Positions 1 through 10,645 of a stretch of DNA of 64,000 bases are shown one piece after another (the first letter of the stretch is position 1; each line of letters opens with the position of its first letter). The position numbers and the translations under genes are program-made. The stretch is taken from the NCBI GenBank assembly GCA_036784855.1, contig JAZDSV010000044.1, forward strand, positions 47,266 through 111,265, in the 5' to 3' direction. The notes under the pieces were generated by a model. That model worked only from the letters and a program-made list of their open reading frames with translations, was not told the DNA's origin and did not search any database. This DNA is from Aphelidium insulamus (lineage: Eukaryota; Aphelidiomycota; Aphelidea; Aphelidiaceae).

Positions 1-692
1 AGCTGAGGCAGATCAATTGCAGTGAGAAGTGTTTGCGTGAGCACCACATTGCCCTTGACGATACGGAGTGCCGTCAGGTCCAGTCCGCGCACATCAGTCA
101 GGGTGAGGTTCCCGCCAACTGTCGCCAGACTTGTCATGTTCACTGCGGACTGCACCGTGGTATTGCCCTGCGCGTTGTGTCCAGTGTTACAGGACCATAC
201 ATTTATAATAATAATGTGTGCACTTGCCATGGCGGAGCGGGCGGTCTGCTCAATGAGCCGCGTGAGCAAGTTGACCGAGTTGGCAGTGATGACCAGGTGG
301 CTGCCGATATCGGTAACGCGCGTCGCATCAATCTGCTCCAGCACAGCGTTGTCGAATACGAGCACCTGGCCGGCGACAGATTCCAGCGCCGGCAAGGAGA
401 CCACGCGCAGCATGGCATTGTGCGCAATGATCAGTGCACCGTCGCCCGTGCTGTTGACAGAGTCCAGTGCAGTGCCATTTGCCGACGCGTCGATCCGACG
501 TAGATTGGGCAGTGTGAGCTGGTCCTGCGTGGGCAGGTACTGGATAACCAGCGAGCCGCTAACTGTCTCGCAATTGGCCACACGCGCCAAGTCAAAGTCG
601 GACTGAATGTTGAACGTTCCGGCGCACACTGCCTGTGCCTGCGCCGGCTTTGCCTGATACAATGTACAAATGAGCAGAGCAGCGGCAAGCAT
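1..692 (-). CDS. Ecm33-like receptor-L-domain surface protein, N-terminal part (runs off left edge)
   Basis: The reading frame starts at the ATG at 692-690 and stays open to the window edge, so the C-terminus is missing. Residues 1-20 (MLAAALLICTLYQAKPAQAQ) form a signal peptide. The mature part has repeated beta-strand phrases such as SGSLVIQYLPTQDQLTLPNL, VAGQVLVFDNAVLEQID and VGGNLTLTDVRGLDL, the pattern of receptor-L domains in the fungal Ecm33/Sps2 GPI-anchored wall proteins. NxT/S glycosylation sites are present. A stretch of 60 bases from about 232 down to 173 reads as low-complexity IIII...; it starts GCAAGT and ends CAG and is probably a GC-AG intron, although it keeps the frame open. 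It is divergent from the next gene, sharing a 200-base promoter. The known role of the family is cell-wall organisation; the assignment rests on pattern only. Confidence 0.6.
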   Translation of the reverse strand, partial: MLAAALLICTLYQAKPAQAQAVCAGTFNIQSDFDLARVANCETVSGSLVIQYLPTQDQLTLPNLRRIDASANGTALDSVNSTGDGALIIAHNAMLRVVSLPALESVAGQVLVFDNAVLEQIDATRVTDIGSHLVITANSVNLLTRLIEQTARSAMASAHIIIINVWSCNTGHNAQGNTTVQSAVNMTSLATVGGNLTLTDVRGLDLTALRIVKGNVVLTQTLLTAIDLPQ

Positions 693-892
693 CTGTATTT
701 AAGCCGGCATAGGCCGCTTAGAGTTATCCTTATCTTTAAGTGACATCAATGCCGGTTGATATCAAACTGGTTGGCAATCACTTAATCATATCACATCATT
801 GATGGTCACTCCATAAACACGTTGACACACCCCTGAAACTTACCCCTTACTACCCCTGAAACCACGTTGTTGTCATAGACATAGCAATAATT
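693..892. promoter_or_regulatory. Divergent intergenic promoter region
   Basis: This 200-base AT-richer spacer separates two genes that point away from each other, so it must hold both start regions. It contains TATCTTT- and ATATCAA-type runs, but I see no clear CCAAT or TATA box at a fixed distance from either start. Confidence 0.4.
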
Positions 893-2086
893 ATGACACC
901 GAGTATTGTGCCCGCGGACGAGTCCATGGCGTCGTCGGCTACGGGAACGTCCACGCCGCGGCCAGGCAGTAGTCTGAGCACCGGCTCACCTGCCAGGCAG
1001 CGACGCCTCACCACAGGTGGCCGGTCGCCGTCGCCGATGCTGCCACCCTCTCCCGCCGCACGCCAACTGTCACAGACCACCGCGGACATCCTGGGCCATC
1101 TGTTCTCGCCCACGGCCGCCTACCAGAGCCGCGCCCTACTCGCCTACTACCACCCGGTGCTGGCCAGCTACGCGGACCAGTTTGTGGCAGTACAGGGTGT
1201 TCCCGGCATCCAGCTGCTGTTCCAGTGGTACTTTCCGTGGCTGTGCCACTCCACCGACCTGCACATTGACCAGGTCACCGTCTCGGCCGCCACAATAACG
1301 TTTACCAGGTGTGCTGTGTGCAGACGGTGTATCTATCGTGCTGACACAGTCGCCAGCTCTGAACACGGAACAGTGAAGCGACCCGCGCAGCTGGTGGCGG
1401 TGGAGAGCACGCTGCGGTGCCCGCGCCTCACCGTGATGGGCCGAGTGTTGAGCCTTCTACGACTGCTACCCGCGCCGACATATTTGGCCACGGCGTCCAC
1501 ACTCGCCCTGTCAGCACCGTCGCGGCCCAAACCATCTCAGATGGGCGTGCGCATCACCACCAAACTGTACTGGATGGCCGCGGCAGACGTGCAGCAGGCC
1601 GCCCGCGAGCTGGGCGTCAACACCGCGATGCTTGCAACATCCATCGACGTGAGTGGTGTGGGAGGCGGCGGCGGCAGTATCGAGACTGTGCCACACGATC
1701 AGTGCATTGTCCACCATGAGGATCTGTACCGGATTGACGGGGCCATGCGAGCCATTCTGCTCTACCCGGTGTTCTGGCTGCTGCTCATGGCCCGGCTGGT
1801 GTTTGGTCTGTTTCAGCGCTTGTGGCCGCCAGCCCTCACACAGGCTGCCGCGTCTCTGCGTAAATTCGTGGCGCCCGTCCGACAGTCTTCCGACACCATT
1901 GTGGTCACGCCGGCACTGACACTCGCATCTGTCGAAGAGGAGACATCGGTCGAGGTGGCCTCACACTTCAAGTACGTCGTGGGTGCCATGCTTGTCGGGG
2001 TGCTGGTGCCGGCATTCGAGCGGGCTACGGGGCGCCAGCGTATCCGTGTGCGGCCACAGAAGCCTCGAGTGACACTCTCGGACTAG
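893..2086 (+). CDS. Membrane-associated protein resembling the fungal SigF-like NTF2-like family
   Basis: The ORF encodes 397 residues. The first 65 are Ser/Pro/Thr-rich and look disordered. Residues about 70-130 (RALLAYYHPVLASY, then QLLFQWYFPWL and DLHIDQVTV) follow the layout of the NTF2-like fold in fungal 'SigF-like NTF2-like' proteins: a helix with YY, an aromatic WYF segment, then beta strands. Later HHEDLYRIDG is followed by a hydrophobic segment (LLYPVFWLLLMARLVFGLF), another feature of that family. A further hydrophobic patch (YVVGAMLVGVLVPAF) lies near the C-terminus. A 48-base GT...CAG segment near 1309-1356 could be an in-frame intron, since the Cys-rich peptide it encodes (CAVCRRCIYR) interrupts the expected strand. 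Function in fungi is unclear; I make no stronger claim. Confidence 0.45.
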   Translation: MTPSIVPADESMASSATGTSTPRPGSSLSTGSPARQRRLTTGGRSPSPMLPPSPAARQLSQTTADILGHLFSPTAAYQSRALLAYYHPVLASYADQFVAVQGVPGIQLLFQWYFPWLCHSTDLHIDQVTVSAATITFTRCAVCRRCIYRADTVASSEHGTVKRPAQLVAVESTLRCPRLTVMGRVLSLLRLLPAPTYLATASTLALSAPSRPKPSQMGVRITTKLYWMAAADVQQAARELGVNTAMLATSIDVSGVGGGGGSIETVPHDQCIVHHEDLYRIDGAMRAILLYPVFWLLLMARLVFGLFQRLWPPALTQAAASLRKFVAPVRQSSDTIVVTPALTLASVEEETSVEVASHFKYVVGAMLVGVLVPAFERATGRQRIRVRPQKPRVTLSD

Positions 2087-2384
2087 ACTGGGCGCGGTGC
2101 TGGCGCTCAATTATTATCTCTCAATATAACTAAATTTGTTTAAATATCAAGCTGCTTGTCAAAGTATCTTGCATTGAACGGTATGGCACTGCGCTGCTTG
2201 GATTAAATGGGGGAACTATGTACACGGCTTCAAGCGGCCGCGATGTCTGAGCGGATTGAACGTGACATCATTTGAAAGCTGACTCAACCATATCAGTGTC
2301 TTGCTATAGGTAATGTATTGTACGCTCTTCTCTACACACAAAATACTTTCACACTCTACTATATTATTTGTATTTACTTCTTGT
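2087..2384. other. Convergent 3' intergenic region
   Basis: Two genes end toward each other here. The sequence is AT-rich with AATATAACTAAATTTG-type runs suitable for 3' processing on both strands. I see no gene or RNA. Confidence 0.4.
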
Positions 2385-5300
2385 TCATCGCCGACCCTTG
2401 ACGCCACCACCGCGCTTGATGGCTGCACCCTTCTTGGCACCACCGCCCTGTTTCTGTTTGCTGCCCTTGCCGCTGCCAGAATTGGACTTTTGTGTTGGTT
2501 TTGCCGCCGCCGGAGACTTGCTTGCTCCTCGCTGCAGCTTGTGCTTGTTCTTCTTGTTGCTGCCACTCTTGTGCGTGCCGCTGTTGGAGTTTGCATGTAC
2601 AGCCAGGCCCTCGGCGCGCATCGCATACTCTTTGCGCTTGGCGTTCTTGGCGGCAACCTTTTGTTTAGTCTGCGCCGGTCCGAATGACTCTTCCTCGGCC
2701 ATCATGGCCCGCTTGCGCTTCTGCTTCCGGCTCAGCCCCGCCATGGCCGACTGCTGCTTGGCCGACTGTTCCATGGCACGGCGTGTCTCGTCCGCCAGTA
2801 TCTCGGCATATGGGTCGTCGTCAGCCTGTTCTGAATCATTGTCGTTGCCGCCGCCTGTTTTGCCGCTGCCGCCGCTGCCCTGCTGCTGAAGTCGATTGGT
2901 CTCCGCCAGCTTCTCGGCCGGTGTCTGGAACCATGTGCGTGCGGGGCGGCTGTATATCTGGTCCGCGTGCTGGATCATGTTCTCGGCCTTTTTCAGTCCC
3001 TGCTCCGCTTGTTGCATCTATATTATTATCAGTATATTGTCCGTTTACAACACCCACAGAGAACACAATTGTACGCACCGCCCGCTCAGACTTCTCCTCC
3101 AGCAGGATCTGGTCGATTGTGGGGCCAGCTGCGGCAATCTCGGCGCGGTACGTCTGCAGAATGGGTGCCGGCACAACGCGCTGCTTGACCACCTGTCCAG
3201 GCTGCAAGTTGCGCACAATCTGCTTGAGCATTTTGCGCTCCCGCTCCGCCACCAGTGTCACGGCACAGCCAGACCGGTCGTAGCGTGCAGTGCGGCCCAC
3301 GCGGTGCACATACTTGTCGTACGCACCCGGCATCTGAAAGTTGATCACCGTCTCCACGCCCGAGATGTCCAGACCGCGCGCAGCCACATCCGTGGCCAGC
3401 AGAAAGTCCACGGAGCCGTCACGGAACTGTTCCAGCGACGTGATGCGCTGCATCTGCGTCAGGTTGCCGTGCAGTTCGGCGGCGCGCAGCCCGCGCAGTC
3501 CAAACACAATCTTCATGCGATGGCACTGCACCTTGGTGGCGAAGAAGACAATCACGCGGCGCCGGAATGTCCGCGTGCACAGCGCCACCACAATGGCCTC
3601 GCGCTGTGCCAGGATCTCGGCGCTGTCGGCATTGGCACTGGCGCTGGATGAAGATGATGACGACGATGTGCCGCAGCGCACACGCACAAACTCCTGGACC
3701 AGGTTGCCGGCCACCGAGCCGCTGACGTCCGGGTGCAGCCTGACTGGTCTAGTCAGCGACAGCCGGGCCAGCTGCGTGACATTGTCCGTCATTGTGGCGG
3801 AGAAGAGTAGTGTCTGGCGGTGGCGCGGGCACGCGGAAATCACTTCGGTGAGTTCGGCCTCGAATCCGTCATCCAGCATGCGGTCCGCCTCGTCCATCAC
3901 CAGGATCTCCACGCCGTCCAGACTGAAGCAGGCCGAGTTGTGCACGTGGTCAATGAGCCGGCCCGGGGTGGCGATCACGACGTCGGGCCGCTGCCGTAGC
4001 TGCACCTCCTGCTGCTGCGTGGCCATCCCACCAACACACAGTGCAAATGTGATGTCGGTGTACTTGGCCAGCTTGAGTGCGACCGAGTGGCACTGTGCCG
4101 CCAGCTCACGGGTCGGTGTCATGATCAGCACGCGGGTGACGGCCACATGGCGCGGGCGGTACAAAAGCCGCTCCAGAATGGGTATGAGGAAGGCGGCCGT
4201 CTTGCCGGACCCGGTCACGGCACCGCCACAAATATCCTTGCCCAGCAGGGCCACCGGAATGGTCATGGCCTGGATGAGCGTTGGACGCACGAAGCCCAGA
4301 TCAGTCAGCGCCTTTAAAAGCGGCCGAGAGACGTTCATCTCAGTGAAGGACTGCACCTCCTCGCCCGCGGTGACCGCCTCGTTGCTCTCTTCCGCAAAGT
4401 AGGCCGCTCTCTTCTGTGTCGATGTGTCAACACATATTCAGAGACAGAAATACCGATAGATAGAGATACAGAGAGAGCAAGCAAGAGAAAGAGAAAGAGA
4501 AAGAGAAAGAGAAAGAGAAAGAGAAAGAGAAAGAGAAAGAGAAAGAGAAAGAGAAAGAGAAAGAGAAAGAGAAAGAGAAAGAGAAAGAGACAGAGACAGA
4601 GACAGAGAATGAGACAGACATATAAACAGTTAACAGATGAAATACAGAAGAGCAGTCAGAAAAAAGATACACCGAGACATACAGAATAGAGACACAATAA
4701 GAACGATACCGCGAATTGTAAAGGGACAGTAGTACAATAGTGTAGATTACCATAGTCACTTGACATAGTTAAAGGTATGCGATAAGGCACCACGCGTTAA
4801 CACTGTACAACATCAAGGTCACCCACCTTGTCCATGACACGGTCGGGAAGCATGTTCACTGAACCAGACCCTTGACTATATGGCTTTGGAGCGCGCAACT
4901 CGGGCAACTCGGCCACTTCGTCGTCGGCATTGTCGTCATTTGAATTAACATCATCATCGGAGGCATCAGAGGCGGAATTAGTGTCAGCCACATCCGACGC
5001 GTCATCCCGTTCATCCGTATCTGCCTGCACGCCATCGCCGAATTCACTATCTCTGCCAGAATCAGCTTGCTGGAGTCTCCGATGCTTCTCAATGGACGCG
5101 TCAATGCCGGCACCGCGATCGGCGCGCTTCTTCACGATAAAATTTAGTATAACAGAAATACACCATGCACGGATACGCACGCTGCTCATCATGGCCTTCA
5201 TGGAGTCAAAGTCCCAGGCGGCGCGGGCACCCTTGCGCCACAGGACCGTGGACGCGCCAAGCGACTGCTCCGACGAAAAGAGAAAATCCGACGCCATATC

Positions 5301-5459
5301 AGATGCCGCGCCCCGCTTGCCACCACTCGCCGCGCCATTACCGCGCGCTGGAGATGCATTGGTGTCATCGGCCACCATACTACCCGCACCCACACCGGTA
5401 TCAGAGTCGTGGTCTGACACCTCGGCGTCCTCGTCAATGGTCATTATCCATTTGGGCAT
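2385..5459 (-). CDS. DRS1: DEAD-box RNA helicase, DDX27/Drs1 type (nucleolar 60S ribosome biogenesis)
   Basis: Four exons join at phase 0: 5459-5181, 5129-4827, 4413-3079 and 3017-2385, giving about 849 residues. The core starts at SFTEMNVSRPLLKAL, the Q-motif region typical of DDX27. It then shows GAVTGSGKTAAF (motif I), PTRELA (Ia), TPGRLIDH (Ib), DEADRMLDDGFE (II), FSATM (III), the GLRGLRAAELHGNL segment, ATDVAARGLDI (V) and HRVGRTARYDRSG (VI). The N-terminal acidic part includes a DFLFSSE...WDFDSM segment matching the DDX27 'DFVF...W' element. The C-terminus has the family's SRPARTWFQTPAEK motif and a Lys-rich tail. Introns are 51, 413 and 61 bases; the long one holds a hexamer microsatellite. 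The family remodels pre-rRNA in the nucleolus. The AUG opens an acidic N-terminus usual for this family. Confidence 0.93.
4483..4608 (+). repeat. (GAGAAA)n hexanucleotide microsatellite inside an intron
   Basis: About 18 perfect GAGAAA units are followed by three GAGACA units. The array lies in intron 2 of the DRS1-like gene. On the transcribed strand it is a long CU-rich (TTTCTC) tract upstream of the 3' splice site at 4414. Confidence 0.95.
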
Positions 5460-5676
5460 TTTGCCTTTTCGTCAAGCGATGATTGATAAAGGGAATACGC
5501 GTGGTGTGTGCCCGATTAGTGTGATGCTAGGTGCTATATTATATTTATGAACGATGTATCAAGCACAGGCTTACATATACACACAATGGTATGTTTGAAC
5601 TAGACCGCACGCAGGAGTTATAAAAATTCGTGACGATAAGCCAGAACTCTATTATATCAGGATGGCACTGCATCTA

Positions 5677-8600
5677 TCAGACGGACCAGGCTTCGACATG
5701 GTTGAGTAAGAAGTACAGAATGATGGACGTGGAAAAGATGTCGCCTTGGAAGGCAGCATCCTTGTCAATGCGGTTGTTGCGCTGACGGAAACGCTGAATG
5801 ACTTCCGGTGCAGAGTAGGCGATTGTGAGGCCATTGAGGTTGATCACATTGAAGCCTTCAACCAGATCGGCATTCCGGGAGAAGATGTTGGCTATGCCGA
5901 AATCTCCCAGCACACACGCGGCACCTCCATCACTGTCAACATCAATAAACACATTCTCCGCCTTGATGTCTCGATGGGCCACTCCTTTGCCGTGCATGAA
6001 ATGCAATGCATTGCAAATGTCTTCGGCAAATATGCATACTTGCCCCTTTGTCTGCAAGAAGTTGCCTTTGATAAACGTGCGCAGATCGCCCAGTCTGTAG
6101 TACTTCATCAGAATGGCAAGTGGTTCCTCACACCAGCCCAGCATCTGCGAGATGTTACGGTGTCTGCCCAGATAGTGCATCACTGCAATTTCCTGGTCAA
6201 ATGCTTGCGATGCTTTCAGCGAGATGGCTGACCGCGTGGGCGCCACAACTTTAACAATCAAAGAGCCGTCACCATTATCCTTGAGCAAGTTGTACGTAAA
6301 TCCCTTGCCCACATACACCTCTCCGCCCCCGCCTTTTGCCAGCGGAGTGTCCCAGCGAAAGTCTCGTCCGGCCTGGAACTGCAGGAATCCCGGAATGGCG
6401 AATTCAGTATTGTCCACCATCAGCGTTGTAACATTGCCACCGGTTGCCGTGTATGTGCGGGTGCTAAAGTTGTTTGTTCGCATCACAGACGTGCTGGTGA
6501 AATCTTCGTACGCACGGCGCGGACTCTGCATTTCAATTGTTTTCATATTACTCGGAGCGCTGCGTCGCTTGCAGCATACACACACTACAACTGCAATGGC
6601 AGCTGCAGCCAATAGCACCACGCCACCAATGATGGCAATGTACATGACAGGAAGCGAGATGCCAGAAATGACTACCCCAGCTGGAGCTTGGACGCTGCTG
6701 TAATCAACGCTGGTATCGTTGGTGGTGCCATTTTGAGGCTGCTGCACAATGGCACATTGAATGTCCGTAGATCCAGCAGGACATGGATTGCATGCGCCAT
6801 TGCCCACAATAGCCTTGTAAGTGCCGGATGCACACTGAATGCATAATGTGCCCACGGGAGCCCGGGTGTATCCCGCGGTGCACATTATAGATGTCGGGGT
6901 ACAAACAGCGTTTGCAAAGCACGGCAGACAAGCATTATTGCCGGTCTCAAGCTTGAACTGGTTAGCGCCACACTGCACGCACGTGAAGCCGTCCCACTCG
7001 TAGCCTGGCTGGCATACGCAACTGCTGGCTGCAACAGATCCATTCCCCACGGTTGTGAAGCCAGTTTGACAGGCGCTGCAGTCTGCATTTCCCACGGAGG
7101 CCTTGTACGATCCAATGGCACAGTCGGTGCAGCTTGTCCCATTGTTGCCGCCTCGACCGGCCAGGCAGATGCAGTCTGTCATGCTAGTAGCTCCAGTAGA
7201 CACTGTAATCGCCCCAGTCGGACAAGCGGTGCATGTGTTGTTTCCAGCGGTTGTTTTGAATGATCCAGCTGCACATGGCTGGCATGTGACACCGTCTAGC
7301 GCCAAGTAACTGCCGGGAGCGCAGCTGACAGATGTTGCATTGCACAAAGCGTTGGCAGGACAAGCAGTACAAGCGCCGTTTCCAACTGTTGACTTGTAGG
7401 TGCCAGCGGCACATTGTGAGCACTGAGTGCCATTGGCTGCCAAACTGAATCCCACGTTGCATACGAATCCCGTAGATGAGCACGATGCACTGTTCAGTGG
7501 GCATGCCGAGCACGTAGCATTGCTGACAACTGACTTGTACATGTTGACGGCGCATCTTCGGCGGGTCGGCGAAGAATATGCCGACGTGGCGCACGACGTG
7601 CAAGTTGCATTCGAAAAGTCTGTCTTGAACGAGTTGACCGGGCACGCTGAGCAGACCAATCCATTCCATCCATACCCCTTGGCACATGAACATGTGGCGG
7701 ATGCCGTAGTGTTTGTGGACATTGTAGCGGGACATGACGAGCAACTTCCATTACCAGCCAGGTACTTGTACGTGTTCATTGGGCAAATATTGCATGCCAT
7801 GGGGTTTGCAGATGGATACGTGCCAGTAGCACATATGGCCTGCGCACAGCTTTTGCACACGGATTGAGGGAGAGGAGTGAACGAGGTGGGATCAAATGAA
7901 TATCGATAATAGAACGCCAGGCCACTGTAGTACGGCTGCTCTGTACAGTCTGGATAGCCGACAAACATGGCGCATGCGCCCAAATCCGAAACATATCGCA
8001 GCACAAATCCATAGTCGTTCTGCAAGATGCATGGATCTGTAGCATGAGTCACAGTTACGCAGTGCACAAGTTCACTGCACACTAGGATCAACGTCCAGCC
8101 AACCAGTGGTGTCGTACGTGTAATCCCAGTTCCAGCCATCGCAAACCAGCGAAGAATCATGGTCACTTTCCACCCAGAGGTGCCGCCTGTTGTAGTCACG
8201 ATCTTGTTGTCATACAGCAGAGTCGCGATAATTCCATAGCCGTCGCTATATTCATAATCGTCCGTAGACTGAATACCTAGCACTATTGGCGAGTCATCTA
8301 CTGTGAGCTTGAAGTCGGCCACGTGGGCTCTTGCTTGGGATAAGCTGTATGTATACCAATCTAATTCATTTAGTGGAACATTAAGCGTATAATTATAATT
8401 ACTGTGGTTGTCTTCAATGGTGTAATTCGCCAACGAAGCCCAAAAGTATGTTTGGCTGCTAATTCTCAACTGAAGTGGTTTACTACCATTTTGGGGACCA
8501 ACAGGACTCTCAACCACCTTGGACCATGGTTGAACACTCGAGTAGTATCCACCGCTATACGGGCACATATCATAAGTGATGTCTGGCACGGAAAATGAAA

Positions 8601-8748
8601 TTTCCGGCCAATAAGCATCAAATCCGTATTCGGTCAAGGCTGGATCCGATGCATTCACGCATGTGCCATTGTGATGGCTCTGGAGTGATTGCACTTGGCG
8701 TAACTGCTTGCTGATTGGGGCGGCAGTCGTCTGGATGACATTCAGCAC
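5677..8748 (-). CDS. Receptor-like protein kinase with ephrin-receptor-type Cys-rich repeats
   Basis: The frame is open for 1023 residues. Residues about 300-680 are cysteine-rich repeats built on the pattern CxxCxxGTYKxxxGNxxCxxCP, as in GCC2/GCC3 ephrin-receptor-like domains. A transmembrane segment follows (ISLPVMYIAIIGGVVLLAAAAIAVVVCV, given here in parts: ISLPVMYIAIIGG, then VVLLAAAAIAVVV) and basic CCKRR. The kinase domain has GGGGEVYVG (P-loop), IVKVV (Lys), HRDIKAENVFI (catalytic loop; Lys after HRD suggests Ser/Thr specificity), GDFGIAN and APEV. The frame ends just after subdomain IX (DIFSTSIIL), so the last helices are missing or lie beyond an unrecognised intron. Residues about 198-232 form a second hydrophobic stretch (GWTLILVCSELVHCVTV) that could be the true signal peptide of a shorter protein beginning near 8140, or an unspliced intron. 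The N-terminal 200 residues look extracellular with several NxS/T sites. Ligand unknown. Confidence 0.75.
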   Translation of the reverse strand: MLNVIQTTAAPISKQLRQVQSLQSHHNGTCVNASDPALTEYGFDAYWPEISFSVPDITYDMCPYSGGYYSSVQPWSKVVESPVGPQNGSKPLQLRISSQTYFWASLANYTIEDNHSNYNYTLNVPLNELDWYTYSLSQARAHVADFKLTVDDSPIVLGIQSTDDYEYSDGYGIIATLLYDNKIVTTTGGTSGWKVTMILRWFAMAGTGITRTTPLVGWTLILVCSELVHCVTVTHATDPCILQNDYGFVLRYVSDLGACAMFVGYPDCTEQPYYSGLAFYYRYSFDPTSFTPLPQSVCKSCAQAICATGTYPSANPMACNICPMNTYKYLAGNGSCSSCPATMSTNTTASATCSCAKGYGWNGLVCSACPVNSFKTDFSNATCTSCATSAYSSPTRRRCAVNMYKSVVSNATCSACPLNSASCSSTGFVCNVGFSLAANGTQCSQCAAGTYKSTVGNGACTACPANALCNATSVSCAPGSYLALDGVTCQPCAAGSFKTTAGNNTCTACPTGAITVSTGATSMTDCICLAGRGGNNGTSCTDCAIGSYKASVGNADCSACQTGFTTVGNGSVAASSCVCQPGYEWDGFTCVQCGANQFKLETGNNACLPCFANAVCTPTSIMCTAGYTRAPVGTLCIQCASGTYKAIVGNGACNPCPAGSTDIQCAIVQQPQNGTTNDTSVDYSSVQAPAGVVISGISLPVMYIAIIGGVVLLAAAAIAVVVCVCCKRRSAPSNMKTIEMQSPRRAYEDFTSTSVMRTNNFSTRTYTATGGNVTTLMVDNTEFAIPGFLQFQAGRDFRWDTPLAKGGGGEVYVGKGFTYNLLKDNGDGSLIVKVVAPTRSAISLKASQAFDQEIAVMHYLGRHRNISQMLGWCEEPLAILMKYYRLGDLRTFIKGNFLQTKGQVCIFAEDICNALHFMHGKGVAHRDIKAENVFIDVDSDGGAACVLGDFGIANIFSRNADLVEGFNVINLNGLTIAYSAPEVIQRFRQRNNRIDKDAAFQGDIFSTSIILYFLLNHVEAWSV

Positions 8749-8915
8749 TTGCTGTTACCTTTCATTTTATGGGCCGCGCAGATTTAGTCTGATATATGTA
8801 CTTATGTAATACCAATACAAGTTATAGTTGTCTTTACCTGAGGAAAAAACATAAAATTAAATTATGGTGGTTCTGTATTGTTTAGGTCTTCTTCAGTGAT
8901 ATGGAGACGGCAGTA

Positions 8916-10337
8916 CTATGCAATGCTGACCACCTCAAACTCCTCGCCGTCCAGCCACTCGTCGTGCCCGGGATTCTGTGCCAGTGGTGTTGATGATTCT
9001 TCAGGCAGCAGATCCTCTGTGCCCACCGGCCATCCATCTTGATCGCCGGCGGGTATGCGCAGTGAGAGCGTGAGACTGATGGGCGCGGTGGACATTGGCA
9101 GAAACGGCGCGGGAACTGCCTTGACGGGGGAGGCGGTCACGTTGTCGGGTCCGCTGTCTTCGCCCACCAGAGTCTGGGCATCATCATCGTCACCATAATC
9201 ATCAATCTGTCCAGACTCGCTCTGCGCGCCATCACGGCCGCCACACAGACTGGCAGGCGGTGTCGGCGGACATTGCAGGTTGACAATGCTGTCCGCTGCC
9301 ACGCAATCCGCCTGGCAAACATTGACCAGTGTCTCGGCATCATCGTCGTCATCCTGTCTGTCAACTGCAGAGACAACGCGGCACTCAATGTCCGACACCT
9401 GCAACACCTCCTCGTCATACATGGCGGTGGCGCGCTCCACGATTTCAAACGCCGTATTCACCGCCGCGTCACAGACAGCATTCACATCCGTCTGGCAGTG
9501 CACGGCGGTCATCTCCGTGGCGGGCGCAGTCATTGTCCCCACACTGCACATCGTTGGCACTGCGGCCGCCGACACTTGAAAGTCCCCGAAACAGTCCTCA
9601 GCCTGTTCCGTATGCTCGCCGCCCAGCAGGCGCTCGCACTCGGCGTCCTCTGCGCTGGGACCGAGACGAACACGGGTACGTTTGGCGTACGGCAGAGGTG
9701 ATCCACGCGCGGCCAGACGCGTCTCATAGCACCGCGCTGGAGTGGAAACATCGGCAGCAGAACTACATACTTCTCCGGGAAGTAGCGGTGCCAACTCCTC
9801 GGCAGTCGCATCACACACCAGACCCGCATAGCATGCGGCCGATTCCACTTCACAGCCGCACTCATCCACATCGCCATTAATCGCGGTGATGTTGCTTGCA
9901 GGCACTTCCGCAATTGGCGGCAGACGGCCCGGCGAGTACAGAAACACACTCTCGCGGTGTGCAGTCAGCAGGAGAGTGGGACGCGCCATGGCCGAACAGC
10001 GCCGAACCGAACGCATTGCCTCGGCCAGGTCTGCCGCGGTGCACAACGTGTTCAAATCACCTACAATAATATTGTTAAAATAGAATTTTCAGTTTTAGCA
10101 GCAATCAGGCGAACCGTTGGCGGCGGTCCAGTGCAAGCGCAGCCGCTGGTCCACGGCAACATTGAGCACCTGTCGCACGTGGCCCATAAACTCGTGGAAA
10201 TGGGTGCTGGATGAAATGCTCGTCTGCACCGTGCAATCCATCTCGTCCTGCACAAATCACTGATTAGCCAAACAGCACTGTAAACACCGGTCACTCACAT
10301 CGTGGCACTGTACGGCAATGCTGCACTCGGTGTTCAT
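8916..10337 (-). CDS. Unrecognised acidic, Cys-containing protein (3 exons)
   Basis: My model has three exons, 10337-10299, 10247-10115 and 10060-8916, with introns of 51 and 53 bases, giving about 438 residues. The joins are supported by the consensus donor GTGAGT, acceptors GTGCAG and TTGTAG, and a kept frame (AANG|DLNTLC). The first 110 residues look folded (FHEFMGHVRQVLNVAVDQRL, RPTLLLTAHRESVFLYSPG). The rest is rich in Asp, Glu, Ala and Val with scattered Cys and has acidic runs such as DRQDDDDDAE and DDYGDDDDAQ, so it is probably disordered. The C-terminus ends GEEFEVVSIA. I considered a checkpoint-clamp (Rad9-like) protein because of the folded head plus disordered tail, but no diagnostic motif is visible. 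Function unknown. Confidence 0.6.
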
Positions 10338-10645
10338 CTGTCGGATACTTGAATTGATGTTGTGTACGTGTGTATGTATGTATGAATGAGAGTTTGACGG
10401 GCGGGCGTATCACAAATATTGCTGCAGAGTGGCGGCAAGACAGCAACGCAGCGCTAAATGTCATTTCATTTCATTTCAAGCACCGGCGCGTCTCGGCCAA
10501 TCAGAGACGAGATAATGCGGACGCGGCTGTGATTGGCTGCGACGCGTGGCAGCGTGAAAGATGCCCATTATTGCCCATTATTGCCCATGGGCGTAGAAGA
10601 ACCACAAAGGACAACATAATATAATGCCATTATGAACAGATCTAT
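10338..10645. promoter_or_regulatory. Promoter region with paired CCAAT boxes
   Basis: The spacer lies upstream of the minus-strand acidic-protein gene. CCAAT occurs at 10497-10501 and its inverse ATTGG at 10532-10536, 30 bases apart within GC-rich DNA. A short TGCCCATTAT tandem sits at 10562-10585. CCAAT boxes are NF-Y/HAP targets in other eukaryotes; use here is inference. Confidence 0.45.

Noticed and set aside
3341-4402. Plus-strand frame of 353 residues opposite the helicase
   Set aside because: It mirrors the conserved DEAD-box exon; composition follows the antisense of a GC-rich gene and no family is visible.
4427-4759. Minus-strand frame of 110 residues with Phe-Ser repeats
   Set aside because: It is the hexamer microsatellite read in frame and lies inside an intron of the DRS1-like gene.
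8916-10337. Acidic protein as a Rad9-type checkpoint clamp subunit
   Set aside because: Only the general layout fits; no diagnostic motif could be matched by eye.
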